Below the pieces are notes generated by a model. The model did not search any database and was not told where the DNA came from. It saw only the letters and a program-made list of their open reading frames with translations. A DNA stretch of 64,000 nt, from the NCBI GenBank assembly GCA_026770575.1, contig MU657265.1, positions 110,506 to 174,505 of the forward strand, in the 5' to 3' direction. This DNA comes from Pelagophyceae sp. CCMP2097. Lineage: Eukaryota; Sar; Pelagophyceae. This document shows positions 34,401 through 46,700 of the stretch, in pieces (the first letter of the stretch is position 1; every line of letters begins with the position of its first letter). The position numbers were made by a program, and so were the translations under genes.

Positions 34401-37324
34401 CCGAGTCTCAGAAAGGCGTCTCCCAAATGCAGACCTCGAAGACGTCGGGACGAAGACGTCGGGACGACTCCTATCCGGGCCTTGCGGGCCGTCTTCCGGG
34501 ACTCGCGTCTCCGGAAACCCGTAGAGCACGGCCTCTGTCGACGTCTGCGCCGAGACGAGTTTGTGCCGAGACGAGTTTGCGACCTTTGGACGTCGATCCA
34601 AGGCACCTCGACGGAATCGCGTCTCCTCCCCGTCGCATTCGGGTCCGGCGCACCCCCGTATTGGACGTGTCCCTCGGCAAGGCAAAGGCGTGCGCCCCCG
34701 GAGGCCTCAGTATCAAAGATGATTCCGGCCAAAGACGGGAGAGCGGACAAAGACCGGGGAATTTCGAGTGGGCTCCAAGTCCCCCGTCGACCGGAGCCGC
34801 ATTCGGGACCGGGCCGCCGCGTTCCGGACGTCGGGAGCTGCGCCGCACGGCCCAGTCCATCCTTGAAAGGACCCCGCGTAAAAATCGAGACTCGTTCTCA
34901 GCGGTCCGAATTTGGGCCGACGGTCCCTCTGTCGACGGGGGACTTCGCCGGCCTTTGTGGGCCACGAGCGGTCGCCCACGACGTCGAAGACGAGCTTGGA
35001 ACACGGGGACGTAGAATATTTCCGGACTGCGGCATTCCCCGAAGAATTCAAAGAGACGCACTTCGGTATGAGGGGCGTCCGGCCGACCCGGGGCCGCCGT
35101 CTCCGGGGCCTCTTCGGCGAAGCGACGCCCCAGTCGAAAGAGGACTCTGGAGATGGACGTCGGGAGACACGTTGCGTCGTGACCGGGGCCTTTGGAGACG
35201 GCTTCCGTGGACGGGCCCTTGTGCATCAAGGCTCCCGGGGCCCGAGGTCAAAGGGGTCCCGTATACCCTCTCAAAGCCCTTTCCGGCCTTTGTATACGAC
35301 GTTCGCCGCACCTCAAACGGCAGAGTCGCTGTTTGAGCACCCATTCCTGTCCGAGACTCTTGCAAATCGGAAACCGTCGAAGAATTCGACGCTGGGCCGT
35401 ACAGCAGTGGCGGATTTCGCGTTTCACCTGCGCCTCGGCCTCTTGCGATTCAGCGCGCTTCCACAAAAGCCAACGCTGCGCTTGCCCAAGCCGCACATGC
35501 CTCGCAAGGCACGCCGGCTTCGGGCCGGCGGGCCAGAGACCGGCGAGCGTCTGCCTTTCCGCCAGGCGCAAACGTCGCTCCTGCGCCATGGCGAACCGCG
35601 CTTCGGCGACGGCATGTCGCATCGGAACAACTTGCGCGTCGACTCGCGCATTCATGTCGCCTTTGAGCGAAGCCATCTCCGCGGCGGTGGCAACAAGTTC
35701 GGCCTCCAACCTAGGTCAGCGAATCATCGTAAGTTGCCTCCAAAGGGGCCTCCTCTGCTGCTCCGGTTGCTCCGCCGCTGCTCCGGTTGCTCCGTCGCTG
35801 CTCCGGTTGCTCCGCCGCTGCTCCGGTTGCTCCGTCGCTGCTCCGGTTGCTCCGCCGCTGCTCCGGTTGCTCCGCCGCTGCTCCGGTTGCTCCGCCGCTG
35901 CTCCGTCGCTCCGGTTGCTCCTCGAGACAACCCTTGGCCCCGTCTCGACGAACCCCAAAAGCCCCCTTTGGGACGGGACGGGGCGACGCTTCAACTCCGT
36001 CTCGAGGGCCCCTTTCGAACGGCCATTCGAAACGGTGAGGGCGTCCGGACGGGGCCAACCCACAGGATTTGTTGGTGGACCTCGTGGGGAAGTGGGCGCC
36101 TCAAAGAATCGCCGAAAAAAACGCCGAAGTCTGCAAGGGGCCGTTTGCCGCAAGTTTTAACGGTATCAACAACGCAAGTGGCTCCAAAAGAGGCCTTTCT
36201 GGGTCTGAAACAGGCCCTTGAAAGAGGGCGCCCGTTGTCGGCCTTTGAAGTGCATCCGGCAGGGCACCCTTTGGCAGGGGCCCGTACTGTCCAAGACGCG
36301 GTGGCGTCGGTTTTGAAAGCGCCTTCAAGAAAAGACTCGTCAAAATGCCCAAGGGACTCTCATCGAGGCCCCCGCGGTCGATATGGCGCGGGCACGAACC
36401 TTGCCACGTCGATGGACAGCCTTTTCGATTCCGCCTCGGCGGCGCACTTTGCCCTCCGCAACCTTGAAAACGATGCCGTCGCCGACTGCACTTTGTCAGC
36501 CATCCGCTTCGCCTTTTGCTGGTACGTGTGAAGCGAAGAGGCCGGGGCCGCCAGCCTGGAGCACAGGGCTTCGTTCCGCGCGCCCACCGCCCGAACCGCC
36601 TGCGAAATTGCAACAGCCGCCTCGCCCCAGCAAGCCAACACGTCGCGGTCCGCCTGCGCGTCCGCCTTGGCCTCGTTGAGCTTGACGTCGAGCTCGCGCC
36701 ACTTGGTACCTGAACCGGGGTGACTTGATGGCGCGGCGCGACGCAACCACAAAGCTCCGTCAGAGCACGCCGCTCCTCGAGGGCACCCTTTCGATGGGGC
36801 CCGCGCCTCGAGCCTCTAAGAACGCTTCGATGCGCCCCGTCTCAAAGAGCCTCTGCGATGGCACCTTCTCTGCGATGGCACCGTCACTCACCAGCTTGCG
36901 CCGCCTTCTTCAAAGCCTTTTTAAGGTCGTTTTCCTGCACGGCCACGCCCTCGATGCGCTGCACGGCGCGCGCAAACGCTAAAACTTCGGGCACTTCGGC
37001 GCTTCGCTCGCCCGTCTCGTCGTTGGAAAACGTGCCGTCCTCGGCCTCGGTCCACCCACAAGCATCCCCAGAAGCGGCCCTCCTCAGCAAGTCGAGCTCT
37101 TGGCCGAGGGCATGCGCCTTGGAATCGGCTTCGTCCTTGACGAATAAGAGTTCGGCTTCAAATTTGTCCTCGGTCTCCTTCACCTGCGCGTCCGCGTTTT
37201 GCTGCGTTCTCTCAAGGAACGTTTCCTTGTCGTCCAGCAATTTCTCGTTGGCCAGCTGATAAGCGTTGCACTCCAGGCGAGACGCCTTGAGGGCGTCGCG
37301 CAGGGCCGTGACCTCGGTGGCCAT
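25333..37324 (-). CDS. WW-domain, long coiled-coil protein (about 1,700 aa)
   Basis: Nine exons join in phase on the minus strand: 37324-36892, 36709-36400, 35710-35541, 33787-33477, 33407-32994, 31792-30980, 29639-28629, 28150-27871 and 26741 to a stop at 25333. Residues 1-300 are mostly coiled coil (MATEVTALRDALKASRLEC; LNEAKADAQADRDVLACW), with a degenerate WW-like GWTEAEDGTFSNDETGE. WW domain 1 is at about 311-337 (WKEATDDYGRKFYTHHQSG). WW domain 2 is at about 393-418, split by a 69-nt intron (WEKVTDDWGQCYWKHK then VTSETRWTDP). Residues 642-678 hold VEVHDSR repeats, and the rest is Ala/Arg-rich helix. WW domains bind Pro-rich peptides, so a cytoskeletal or scaffold role is possible but unproven. 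I do not recognise a named family. The C-terminus is doubtful because the last ~50 codons fall inside a fold-back element. The exon 3 to 4 join skips a 1.75-kb intron that may hide another exon. Confidence 0.8.
27090..27240 (+). repeat. 15-bp minisatellite GGAAAAGGGGCCGTT in a WW-gene intron
   Basis: About ten units, alternating GGGGCCG and GGGCCCG versions, inside the 27870-26742 intron. Period divisible by three, hence the artefactual NGPFS-type repeats in all frames. Confidence 0.85.
30648..30765 (+). repeat. 15-bp minisatellite, TCCAACGGACCGCTG
   Basis: About eight units with GCTGTGTCC, GCTGTATCC and ACTGTATCC variants, inside the 30979-29640 intron of the WW gene. Confidence 0.85.
31400..31520 (-). 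repeat. 21-bp coding minisatellite (VEVHDSR heptapeptide)
   Basis: Five near-perfect tandem copies of a 21-bp unit containing GTGGACCTCGACCCTGG (plus strand), with two diverged units at the right edge. On the minus strand it lies in exon 6 of the WW gene and encodes VEVHDSR each time without a frameshift. The identity between units suggests recent expansion. Confidence 0.85.
32868..32965 (+). repeat. 22-bp minisatellite just inside a WW-gene donor
   Basis: About five units of GGGTTTGTATACGGTCCGTT plus two bases, with CGGATAC variants. The array begins only about 30 nt inside the intron that starts at 32993 on the minus strand. Confidence 0.85.
35749..35913 (+). repeat. 20-bp minisatellite just upstream of a WW-gene acceptor
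   Basis: Eight or more copies of CTCCGGTTGCTCCGCCGCTG with a GCCGCTG/GTCGCTG alternation. It ends within about 40 nt of the acceptor for exon 3 (AG at 35712-35711, minus strand). The period is not a multiple of three, and all frames are open only because the unit lacks stops. Confidence 0.85.
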
Positions 37325-37712
37325 TGTGCTCGAGAGAACCGCTGCTGCGACCGCCGTAGACCGCCGTAGACCAAAGGCTCCGCGTTGGCTGCGGCGCTGC
37401 GCGCGTCTGCGGCGAGCGCCGCTGCGCGTCCTCGGTAGCCTCTCGAAGCCTCTATGGGGCGGCCTTCCCCGCCATAGCGTTGGACTTTCAAGGCCGTTGG
37501 ACGGCCCGGATAACCGGCTGGGCGCAACGGTCTTTGGGAAGTGGCAGCTTTGCCAAAGCGCGCGGCGCGGAGGCAGCGGCGGCGGCACCCGGGAAGCGCC
37601 GGGCTCCGGCGCTGGAAAGGAAGGCCGCAGAAAGAAGAGAGTCGCGCACTGTTGCTCGTCTACCTTCGGCGGGCAAGAGCGTTTGCGGAGCTCGCTGCCG
37701 CTTTGCGAGACG
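37325..37712. promoter_or_regulatory. candidate bidirectional promoter between divergent genes
   Basis: The WW gene's ATG (37324, minus) and the E3 ligase's ATG (37713, plus) are 388 bp apart and point away from each other. The interval is G+C-rich, has no repeat-family insert, and contains the short tandem GCGGTCTAC near 37350-37375. No TATA box is evident. The assignment rests on geometry alone, and a 5' exon of either gene could lie within it. Confidence 0.35.
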
Positions 37713-40700
37713 ATGGGCGGCGCGGCGTCGCAGCACCTGCGCGCGCCTCCGGGCCGCGACGACGAAACTGCGGCCAAGCAGACGCGACAGAGCCCCGGCT
37801 CTCAACTCGAGGAATTGCTGCAGGACAGCGCGGCGGTGCTGTCGAAAGACTCTTCAAAGGCCACGTTTGCCATGCTGCGCGGGCGCTACGTCGAGGAAGT
37901 CCGAAGGCTTGGGAGGTTTGAAGACGAGTTTGTTTTGCTTTTGGAGAAGAGAGTGCTCGTACTCAACGACGCTTTTCTCCACCGGCGTCTCGAGGCGGAA
38001 CCTTTCCAGGAAGAGAAGCCCATCGCTTTACATGGCAAGACGTCTGCGGAAGCGGAGCTGGGCCTCTCTTTGGTTTCGGCTTTGCTGGGGTTCGTGGCGG
38101 TGGAAGCAGACGATGTCGCAGCTCAGAAGATGCAACGGCATTTCCTCCCTCAAGCCCTAAGTTTACTACGGAGCCTGCCGCCGCTCAGTTTCGCAAGCCA
38201 ACGGGGTTCGACGGATTCGGTGAATCCGTTGAGGTTGCCTTGCAGTGGGGTTTTGGATCTTTTACGGGAGGTGGTCTATGCCTCGACGCTCCCGGAAGCT
38301 TGTACCGAGCCGTCTTCGTGCACGCCTTCAAAAGTCGAGTATAGGCGGAGGCAGACGGCGGCGGCTGCGTTGGCGTGTCTGGCGGCGGCGCGCGGGCACG
38401 CGTCTGATTTACTGCTCTTGGTCAAACTTTTATTGATGTCGGACGTCGCGCCGGCCGCGCCGTGCGCGGCGCCCTACGCCTCCGTCGAAACCGCGCCGTT
38501 CGATGCGGAGCCGTTGCGGCGCGCGCGGATGCCGGTGCTGGACGTGGCGTCGCAGTCCAAGTGCGTCTTTGTTTCCCCAAATTGCCTTGGTGCGCGCATT
38601 CTTTTTTGCGCGGATGCTTTTGCCTCTTTGTTCAGGGCCTTTGGATGCTGGTCGTATGCCTTTGCACGATTGGCCCCAGAGCCGTACGACTGCTTGTTTA
38701 CTAGGAAACTCGCGCCGAAGCCGCACAGATCCAAGTCGGACCAACGCCGGTGCGACGTCGACAAGCCTGGCCGCGAGGGCGGGCCGGATTTGCGAAGCGG
38801 GCCGGAACAGCGCGGCGCGACGGAGGCGCGGCCAGAGTCGATGGAACCGGGCGGCCCCGACTCGCGCCGCCCCGACGCGCCGCCGGAGAAGCGCGAGTCG
38901 CCCGGCCGCGCGGCCGAGGAGAAGGCCTTCTTCGGCGACGCTTCCAAGGATGTTGTGAAAAGCGACAAAGCGCAGCAGAGCGACAAAGCGCAGCAGAGGC
39001 CTCGCGATGCGCGCAAGTTGTACTGGCCGGTCATCGCCGACCACGTGCTGCCCTTGTGCCGACTCGTCCGGGCGTCGGCGACGCACAGCGCCGCCAAAGT
39101 GCCGCCGCAGCGGCGACACCGCGAGGTACGGCCCCGCCTCTCTTGAGATGCCCTCGGGGCAAGCCCTCTGAAAAAGGGCCCCAAAAGCTGCGGCTGCTTG
39201 CCTTTGCCGTGCAAGACCGTTGCGGGTTCGAAAATGAGTGGTGCCCGGGTGCACTGCCACGTCGAAAAGGCGCGCTCCCCGAGATGCGGAGACGGCGCCC
39301 GCCCCGACGGCGAAGTTGCCTCAAATTCCCAAAGTCGCAGGTCTGGGTCTGCGGCCAGAACGCGTGCGGCGAGCTGGGCCTCGGCGACCGCAAATCGCGG
39401 CCGCGGCCGGCAAAAATCCCAAATTTGGACGGCGATGAGATGGTCTGGATCGCGGCGGGTGCAAGGCCGCGTCGGCAATTTTCCAAACCGTTTCTGGAGA
39501 GGCCCTCTCGAGGTGCAGAGGGCCCCGCACCCCACTCTCGGCAGCGCTGCCCCGGGCAGGTCCTGTCGCCGAAAATAATCGCCGAAAACGGCGTCGGCAT
39601 TCCCTCGCGGTTCCGGACTTTGGGCCGTTTGGGCCTTCGTTTTCGACGTCATTTTTTTCGGCGATTCTTGGAGGCGGCCGCTCTCCCGGGAGGCACCAGA
39701 GGAAGAGGCCGAGACGTCGGGTTGGCCCCTTTCCGGGGGCTATGGTGGCCGTGCGTCGGGCCTGCTGCCGAATGCCGTGCGACAACGTAGGCAACGAGCA
39801 CACTCTCACTGTGAATCGCGCCGGCCGCGTCTTTGCGGCGGGGTTCAACGACAGCGGGCAGTGCGGACGCGGCAATGAGACCGAGACAGACGCCTCGACG
39901 CTGCAAGTCGTCGACGCGCTCACGCCAGCCTCGAGCGTACACGCCTCCAACGGCGCCGAGCACTCGCTGGTCCTGCTGCGCGACGGCCGCTTGGCGGCGT
40001 TTGGCTGCAACGCACGGGGGCAGCTCGGGTCTGCGGGTGGGCAGTGCGCGGTTCCGAGGTTTGTCGCCTTGGGCACCCGTCGAGTTTTACACGTGGCGTC
40101 GTCGTACCACCACACGCTCGTCGCCTGCGAGGGCGCCGTCTTTGGGTTTGGGCGGAACGACGTGGGCCAGCTCGGCGTCGGCGATTTCGCCGAACGGACG
40201 TCGCCCGCGCCGTTGGAATCGCTGCGCTTGAAGCATGTTTCGTCCATCTCCTGCGGCCAGTACCACTCGTGCGCCGTCTCCGACGGCGCTTTGATGGCGT
40301 GCGGGAGGAACGACTACGGGCAGGCGGGCAAGGGCAGCGAGATCGGCGTCGTGTGCGTTTTTACGAGCGTCGACGAGGCCGCGTACGAATCGGTGGCGTG
40401 CGGCTACTACCACGCCGTCGCGGTCCGGCGAGACGGGCGCATCGTCGGGTTTGGGAGGAACGATTCCGGCCAACTGGGCTTTGAGAAGACGGTCCCGGCC
40501 GGCGTCGCCTTGGGCCCCATTTGAAAACCCGGAAACACCGCCCCCACCCGCGGCCACTCGCCGAATGCAAAGGTCGCTCGCACGGCCTCGCGAGACGGCA
40601 AACTCGCGAGACGGGGCACCTGCAGAGGCCCCTTTGGTGGCCACTTGCGCGGCCTTTTTCGCGGTCGCTTGCGAGGGCTCTTTCAGGGGCCCGTTTCAGG

Positions 40701-43700
40701 GGCCCGTTTCAGAGCAAGGACGGGCCCACTCCCTTGCCGCATTGGCTTGCCTCTTCGCCGGGCTCTTGAAGAGCCCGCAAGGACGGGCCTCTGTCACTCG
40801 CTGGAGTCATGAGACGGTGCCTCGAAAGAGCCCCTCGAAACGCAAAGGGCCCCTCGAGAGTCCGCTCCAGAGAGGCATGCTTTGGGTTCGATCTCCTGCG
40901 GCTCTGCTCAAAAGCGGCCGATGCCACCGGCCACCGGCACTTTTGGAATTAGGTGGACGCTCCGGCGAAAAGTTGCATTTTCGGACCTCGCCTTTTGGAT
41001 CCGTGGCACGCGTCTGACAAGGTCGCCACCGCCTCTTGCGGGAGCTACCACACCGCGGTGGTGACGACGGCCGGGAGGTGCCTCGTTTTCGGCAGGAACG
41101 GCCACGGCCAGCTCGGCTTGGGCGACCACGAGGACCGATTCGCGCCGACGCACCTCTCCTTGCCCGGCGCAGTGGTCCAAGTCTGCTGCGGCTTTTACCA
41201 CACCGTCTTCCTCGTCGACGCCTGCGCCGCCGAAGAGGCGCCGAGAGCGGCGGTTTTCAAGCATACGGACCACCGAGATACCGCAGATACCGTCCTGCAG
41301 AGACTCGAGCACACCGCCATGCTCGACGGCGACGCGGCCATGTTCCTGCTGGCGCACTTGGACGCGCACTTGGACGCGCACTGCCTGCCACCTCGGCGGA
41401 GCCAAGGCTCGCCCGGCCGCGATTCCTCAAACGTCGCCGTCGACGGCACGGCTGCGACGTTTGACCTTGTGCTGTGGCTGTTGATGACGTTGTACGAACG
41501 TATTCCGGCCGACGAGTCGAAGCCTCTCAAGAAAGCGGCGCTCTCAAAGTCGCGAGATACCACGTACATGATCCGAGCAGCACTTCGAATCTTAAAGGCA
41601 AACGTCCTCCAGCACTGCGGTCTCGCGACGGCCAAGAGCCCTGCGCACGGGTCCGAGAGGACCGGCGCGAGCGCCGAGCGTGATTCGGGCGCGTCGCCGA
41701 CGCGCGCGTCGCCGACGCGCGCTCCGACGCGCGCTCCAACGCACGACGGCAGCGCCGGCAGCTTCGCCTGCATCGATTCGAATCGCGACCGCACCGCCTT
41801 GTCGACGCCGAATGCGCAAATGTACGCGACGCAGCGGCGGCGCCTGTATCAGGACCGATTTCCGGCGTCGGCCGAGGCCTCTGCGTTGGAGGCGTTGCTG
41901 CAGGGTGTCGAGGTGAAGAGCGGCTTGGAGGCCTTGCGTGGCACTTGCCAAGCCTTGCAGCACCAACTGGTCCTCTTTCTGCTTGGGCCGTTGCCCGATT
42001 CCTTGGACAGTTCGATTCGCATGGAAGCGGCAAAGGTCCTCGTCGCTGGTCTCGACGTGTTCTACCCTGGCCAAATCAGCCAAGCTCAACTTTTAGCAGA
42101 GCTCGTGACTCGTCCCATTTCCAGTGCCCTCGGTGACGCAGGCGACGGGGCCGCGACGTTTGTGCTGCGACATCTTTTGGAGAGGATTGCCGACGAAGGC
42201 GCGGCAGCCAGGTTAGTCGTCTGCGCCGAGGGCGCGCCCGCGGCGAGGGTCCTGAAACTCCTCGTGGAACGGTTATGCGGCCAGGGCGATGCCAAGCGTC
42301 CCTCGCAAGGGCCCGGTTTCGAGGAAGATGACTGCGGCGCTCTGCGGCCGCACCTGGAGAGTGCCTTGCTGGCCCTTCAAAAGCAACTTTTTTTCAACGC
42401 GGCCGTCCATCTTGCACCGCCTGATCAAGTGGCCCATCGAGCGGCCGAACCATCGGCGTCTCGCCTCGTCCACGCCGCTTTAAACCGGCAGCCGCTCCTC
42501 CGGCTCGGCGCGGCCAAGGAGAGGCTGGCGGAGTACGTCTGTATAGCGGTCAAGCTGGCGGTGGACAGCCTCGCCCGGCCTGCACCGCATTCGGCCTTTT
42601 CACCGGCGAGTCCTCGCGCGAGGCCGCCCCCAAGCGCGGCCCCCGGGTCGGCCCCGTGGGGCGATTCGTCGGCCGTTGGGTTCTTGCCAAAGGTCATCAA
42701 CGCCCTCCTCAACGCCCTCGTCCCCTTTTCAACACTCCCCGCCCTGGCTCTCAAGCTCCTCGCGCCCGTTTCAAAGCTGCTCGCCGCCTTGGACGCAGCA
42801 GCGTCGCGGCCGTGGGCCGACGAAACGGGCGAAAGTGGCACCGACGACGGCGCCGCCGCGGCCCGCTCCGCTCGTACGGATCTCGGCCGGACCTGCGCCG
42901 TCTTGGCGGGGAAATTCGCGGCGGCGCTGGCGTCGGCGGATGTGGGCGAGGAGTGGAGGAGCGGGCATGCGCGCGAGTGCCGCGACTTGGCTCAAAGATG
43001 GGCCTCTGAGCCGGGGGGGCTTTTCGGCAACGGCCTTGAAACCTTTTTAAAGGAAACCTTTTTAAAGGAAGACGGCCTCCTCGAACGTCAACTCGAGGGG
43101 CCTTGCGAAGCGCTCTTTGCGGATGGCGTCTTGGACGGCTTCCTCCGGCAGCACGTCTCCTTGCCCAAGTGCGACGCCGCCTACGATTTCTTCTTCGCCT
43201 CGCTGCGATGCGCTTACTGCGCCGCCGACGCAGCCTACGCCATGGTCGTCAAACAGCTGGATCGGCGCCTCTTGAGCGGGGACGCCGAAGCGGCCCTCGT
43301 CTTGCGCCTCGAAACGGCCGTGGCCAAAGTGCTCTTGAAGCGCAACGGCCTCGTCGCAACGGCCGCGCTGTACGAGGCGCGTGCCCGCGGAGTTGCGGCG
43401 GCGACGGCGTCGAAAGCGACGTCCGCAGCGACCACTCGACCTCTGCCGCGCCGATTTCTCGCGATATGGCACCACGTCGGCCGCGCCACGATGCGCCTCT
43501 GGCGGCAACGCGGCGAATTCGCCGATTTCTCGGGGGTGCTCGAGGCTGTGCTGGTGCACGCCGAGGTGGTCGGGCACTTTGCGCCAGACCACGGCCGATT
43601 CGACACTGGCTCTCACACGGACGCATCGCCCGCGGACTCGTTTCGCGGTGGCGCGGCCGTCTGGCAGGTGTCGGCGGCGGGCGCGGCGGTGCCCGCCGAG

Positions 43701-46700
43701 GGCGGCAAGGCGCTGCTGTCAAAGTGCGGCCCGGTCCTGCGGAGGGCGTGGATCTGCGCCCGGTTCGTTTCGCGGTGGCGCAGACGCGCCGGTCCTCGAG
43801 GAGGGTCGCTCCTCGAGGCGGCGCGCCAGTATCCCTTGCGGGGGGCGAGCCTCGTTTCATTCTTGGGCGACGCGATGGACGTGCACCCAAGGTCGCTCGC
43901 CCTCGACGTCGTCGCCCTGACATTGGAGCACGCCGACCGCACCGCGTGGCGCGTGGCGGGCCTGGAAGCGTTTGAAAAGCTGGCCTCGTCGCTCCAGGAC
44001 GCTTCTCTGCGCTTCTTTGCGGTTTCGCCGCTGCCCAAAGTCCTGCACCAGGACCGCGGGCAAGGCGCGCTCCTCGGCGCGTTCCCGGGCGCGGGCGCGG
44101 ACCAAGAGGCGCGGCTGACGTCTGCGCGATTTGGGCTGCACGCGGCGCTGGGCCGCGTCGTCGGGAAAGCAGCGCACGCGATGGAGCACTCGTTCGAGCA
44201 TGCCGACCACCTCCTCCGAACCGCCCTCGTCGTCCTCGACGCCTGGGGCCGCGCCGCTCGTTTTGGCGAAGACGGGGCGGTGGTGAACGTGGCGCATCTG
44301 GGCCTCTTGCACCGGTTGGTGTCTGTCGGCGGCGCAGACTCGCTCGCCGCCACCGTCTCCCGCGCGGCCTGGGCGGTCCTCCGGCAGTTTTGCCTCGCCG
44401 TGATGGAAGCGGCCCCGGTTGAGGTCGAGACGCGCCCTTCGAAATTCGAAATTGCCTCCCTCTTCAACATCCTCCACGGCGTCTTGGTCTCGGCGCTGGG
44501 CGCGCTGCCCTGCGAACGGCGCGGCGCTTCTTCGCCAACGAATCTGCAGCAGATGCAGGTGACGCGGCAGCCTTCGCACAGGAGGTGGTGCCAAGAGCTC
44601 ATCTCGGACCCGGTCCCCGTCTCGGGGCAAGAGGCGGGGTTCCGCGTGCGCGCCGAAAACGAAGAATCGGCGGCGTGGACCGCCGTCGACTTTTCCATCA
44701 CGGTGAGTTTGACCTCTTTTGGACTTTTGTGGGGCGACTTTTTGTGGGCAAAAGTCGCAGAGTTGGTGCTGGGCCGCTGCGACCGGGGCCAATGTGCAAA
44801 GGGCCGCAGCGACCGAAGATGGAGTCTTGGGGACCTTGCCCTGACCTTGCCGGGACCCGAGGGGGACCGAACGTCACGGGAGACCCAAAGTCGCATCTCT
44901 CGCATGTTCTCACGCCGGTGATCGTAAGGGCCACTGTCCTCGGCCGTTGCCAAGAGAAGCCCTGGGGGTGTTTGGCATTGGCCCGAATCAGAGCGACCTT
45001 TTTTGGGCCCTATTCCTCGCCGGATTCATCGGCTTCATTGGTCTCCCGTGATTGAGTTGATCTGAGAGGCCGCGGGAACGTTGTACGTCGGGATTCGCAG
45101 CGAATCGGCCACTCGAGTCGACTGAGCGGCCGCAGGCGACGTCTTCCAAAAACTGAACGACGTTTTCAATTTTGACCGTCTTGCACCGAGGAGAGGTTGC
45201 GACGGGGCGCAAGGACGACGCTTGGAGGGGCGGTGCAAAAGTTTGAAACCGGGCTCCCGACGCCATTGCGACGGTGAAGCCATTCTTTCGTCTCGGACCG
45301 CGAGCCCTTTGGGCCCGAAGCCGGCAGGTCGACTTTGGGTCGACGCGGCCAAGTGGGTCACCCGATTTGCATCGTCTTGCCACTTTTGGACCGGGCCACT
45401 TTTGGACCGGGCCACTTTTGGACCGGGCTGCCACCAAAAGGCGCCACTTTGGAAATCTGAGATGGGGACGTTTTGGGTGTCACCTCTTCGGGCCCAAAGT
45501 CGCACCTTTGGCACGGGGACGGTCCAAAGGGCAAGCCGACCGTCCTGCTGACTTTGGGGTTTCGGTCACCCAAAGTCACCGCGACGGGCTGGACCGGTCT
45601 CAATCGACCGAACGTGGACCGAATCGGAAGATGAGACGGGAATCGGCGGGCATCGGGGTCTCCAAGACGGGCGCCGTTCGAGAGACGAGACGGGTGCCGT
45701 TGGGGAGTCACCGGGACCGAGCGTCACAAAACGGTTCGGGCATCTTGGAGAACCGGGCCGCTGTATCAGCACAATTCGAGATGGCCGCATCGCCCCAAAT
45801 GGGCCACCGGGGTTGGAGGCGACGCGGAAAGCCTCGTTGGACCCTCCTGACGGACACTCTCCGGGGCACTTTTATCTTCCAAGCCACAGGGGCCCCGTGG
45901 CACGGCCGTCTTCCGTTTGGGCGGCTTGGATGCGGGGCGTAAAGAGACGGGGCACGATTCCAAATGGCCACGTTGCATCCGGGGACATAGGGCCAATTCG
46001 GCATTCGGCATGTTGTTTTTCAAGCGTCGAGACGAAGATTGCCCCGTGCGGGTGCCGGGTGCTTCAAAGTCGCAAGGGCGCCCCTTTGGGTCGGAGGGCT
46101 CGGGGTTGCCCAAGGGCGGCGGTTTTCAAAAATGGGGTCATGACCAAGTGCCATAGGTCTGGGTCTACTTATCATCGGGCGCCTCGGGCCACAGGCGCCT
46201 CCTCCTCTCCAAGAGGTCGGACGGCATCTCGCCCATCGTCCTGCTCGGCGAAAAGGAAGACCGGCTCCAAGTTTTTTTCGATTCGAAACACGCCTTGGAC
46301 TCGAAACACTCTGGCGCCTCGCAAACCAAGCTCGTCGCAAAAGCGCTGCTCAAGCCCATGGCGTGGTGCCACGTCGCGCTCGTCGCAGAGGGGCAAAAGG
46401 TGACGCTCGGCAACGCTTTCCGCGCCAAAAGTGGCAACGCTTTCCGCGCCAAAAGTGGCTCCAATACTTTGTCACCAATTAGGTTCGGCTTTATATTGAC
46501 GGACTGCTCGATTCGCAGGCCGTCGTCTGCGCATCGCCGCCGTCTGCTCGGCGGCGGCAAGGCGCCGCGATTTACATCGGCAGACTGCCGCAGGTGCGCC
46601 TTTGCGGCGTCTGTGGATTTGATGCGCTCCCTGGACTTTGGCACTCGAGAACCGCACGCTCAAAACTGCGGGCCGTCCTCGATGCGGGGAAACGCCCTCG

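Noticed and set aside
35716..36153. minus-strand frame with EQRRSNRSSGGATGAA repeats
   Set aside because: This is the translated 20-bp minisatellite in an intron; the repeat is open in all frames and the flanking exons splice around it.
43613..44953. 446-codon open frame on the minus strand
   Set aside because: Shadow of the E3 ligase exon 5; the plus frame has family-like content and phase-matched splice sites, the minus frame is Arg/Pro/Ser noise.
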